Shown here: positions 40,715-40,996 of the stretch, in pieces
Layout of the letters: every line of letters begins with the position of its first letter
How positions within the stretch are numbered: position 1 is the stretch's first letter
NCBI GenBank assembly: GCA_018712125.1
Contig: DVHM01000094.1
Span: forward strand, 1-40,996
Reading direction: 5' to 3'
Length of the DNA stretch: 40,996 nt
Source: Pullilachnospira_A gallistercoris
Lineage (GTDB): Bacteria; Bacillota; Clostridia; Lachnospirales; Lachnospiraceae
Made by a program: the position numbers and the translations under genes
The notes under the pieces: model-generated
What the model was told of the DNA's origin: nothing
Database searches by the model: none
The model's input: the letters and a program-made list of their open reading frames with translations, nothing else

Positions 40715-40996
40715 TCAACTGTATCCAGCACTTCCGAAAATGCCAGCTTACTGGCATAACTGTTTTCACTGGTATAGTTTTTCCAGAGTTGGTTTAGAAT
40801 CGGCTCCTCCCTGATATCATGCAGAACTTCTTTCCAATCGTTGATCTCTTCCAACGATCCCCGTTTCCTGGCAGTATGTAAAACCGCGGTTTTCAGGATA
40901 TCCATCCGTATCTCGTCTTTATGATACTGGTATAACATATGTAAGTCATAAAAATCCCTGGCTCGTGTCGTACCAATATTTCTGCGGATAATTGTT
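40687..40996 (-). CDS. AbiEii/AbiGii-type nucleotidyltransferase toxin (C-terminal part, cut by window edge)
   Basis: About 103 C-terminal residues are in the window; the reading frame stays open to the right edge, so the true start lies outside and the internal ATG near 40938 is not the start. The segment RARDFYDLHML followed by a helical tail (TARKRGSLEEINDWKEVL, LWKNYTSENSYASKL) resembles the end of AbiEii/AbiGii nucleotidyltransferases. These are toxins of type IV toxin-antitoxin, phage-abortive systems, normally encoded just after an AbiEi antitoxin gene, which would be beyond the window. The catalytic N-terminal motifs are not visible, so this rests on C-terminal likeness. Confidence 0.72.
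   Translation of the reverse strand, partial: TIIRRNIGTTRARDFYDLHMLYQYHKDEIRMDILKTAVLHTARKRGSLEEINDWKEVLHDIREEPILNQLWKNYTSENSYASKLAFSEVLDTVDEIASGLNF

Noticed and set aside
1..40996. CRISPR arrays, tRNA/rRNA genes, transposases or phage genes
   Set aside because: I looked for regular spaced repeats, cloverleaf or rRNA sequence, and integrase or transposase-like proteins on both strands and found none.

Overview
The window is a stretch of core genome from an anaerobic Clostridia-type Firmicute, most likely Lachnospiraceae. I infer this from the oxygen-independent ribonucleotide reductase pair nrdD/nrdG, a CIRCE-controlled groESL operon, strong AGGAGG ribosome binding sites, the Firmicute order ylxM-ffh-rpsP-khpA-rimM-trmD-rplS, and the ackA/DUF177/rpmF/plsX/acpP/rnc/smc/ftsY run. 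The species cannot be named from sequence alone. Every supported gene lies on the minus strand, so transcription runs from high to low coordinates. The long plus-strand open frames are antisense shadows.

In transcription order from the right edge: (1) The 3' end of an AbiEii-type nucleotidyltransferase toxin gene and a 363-base AT-rich stretch (40324-40996). (2) ackA, then a consensus promoter with phased A-tracts driving DUF177-rpmF, then plsX-acpP with its own promoter and terminator, then rnc-smc-ftsY-ilvA ending at a strong terminator. These cover acetate formation, phospholipid precursors, ribosome assembly, chromosome segregation and protein targeting. (3) ylxM-ffh-rpsP-khpA and rimM-trmD-rplS (SRP, ribosomal proteins, tRNA and ribosome maturation). 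(4) A ten-gene run: two signal peptidase I genes flanking the ribosome GTPase rbgA, then rnhB, a YraN-family gene, pgeF, a DUF512 radical SAM protein, der, plsY and gpsA. (5) nrdD-nrdG-dut and a phosphoribosyltransferase-like gene, behind a promoter with an adjacent palindrome; this set feeds dNTP synthesis. (6) A type IIA topoisomerase pair (parE-parC type) running into a folate operon: folC, folE, an HD-domain gene, folP, a folB-folK fusion, a CPBP membrane protease, methylglyoxal synthase and an Mbeg1-like hydrolase. (7) groES-groEL with CIRCE, then a DegV-family gene cut by the left edge.

The points most worth following are: the HD-domain protein inside the folate operon, a candidate for the missing dihydroneopterin triphosphate dephosphorylation step; the phosphoribosyltransferase-like protein whose PRPP loop has lost its acidic pair; promoters that share bases with the upstream gene's terminator (ylxM, lepB copy 2); helically phased A-tracts before the DUF177-rpmF promoter; and the AbiEii end next to ackA. 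No rRNA, tRNA, CRISPR array or insertion sequence was seen.
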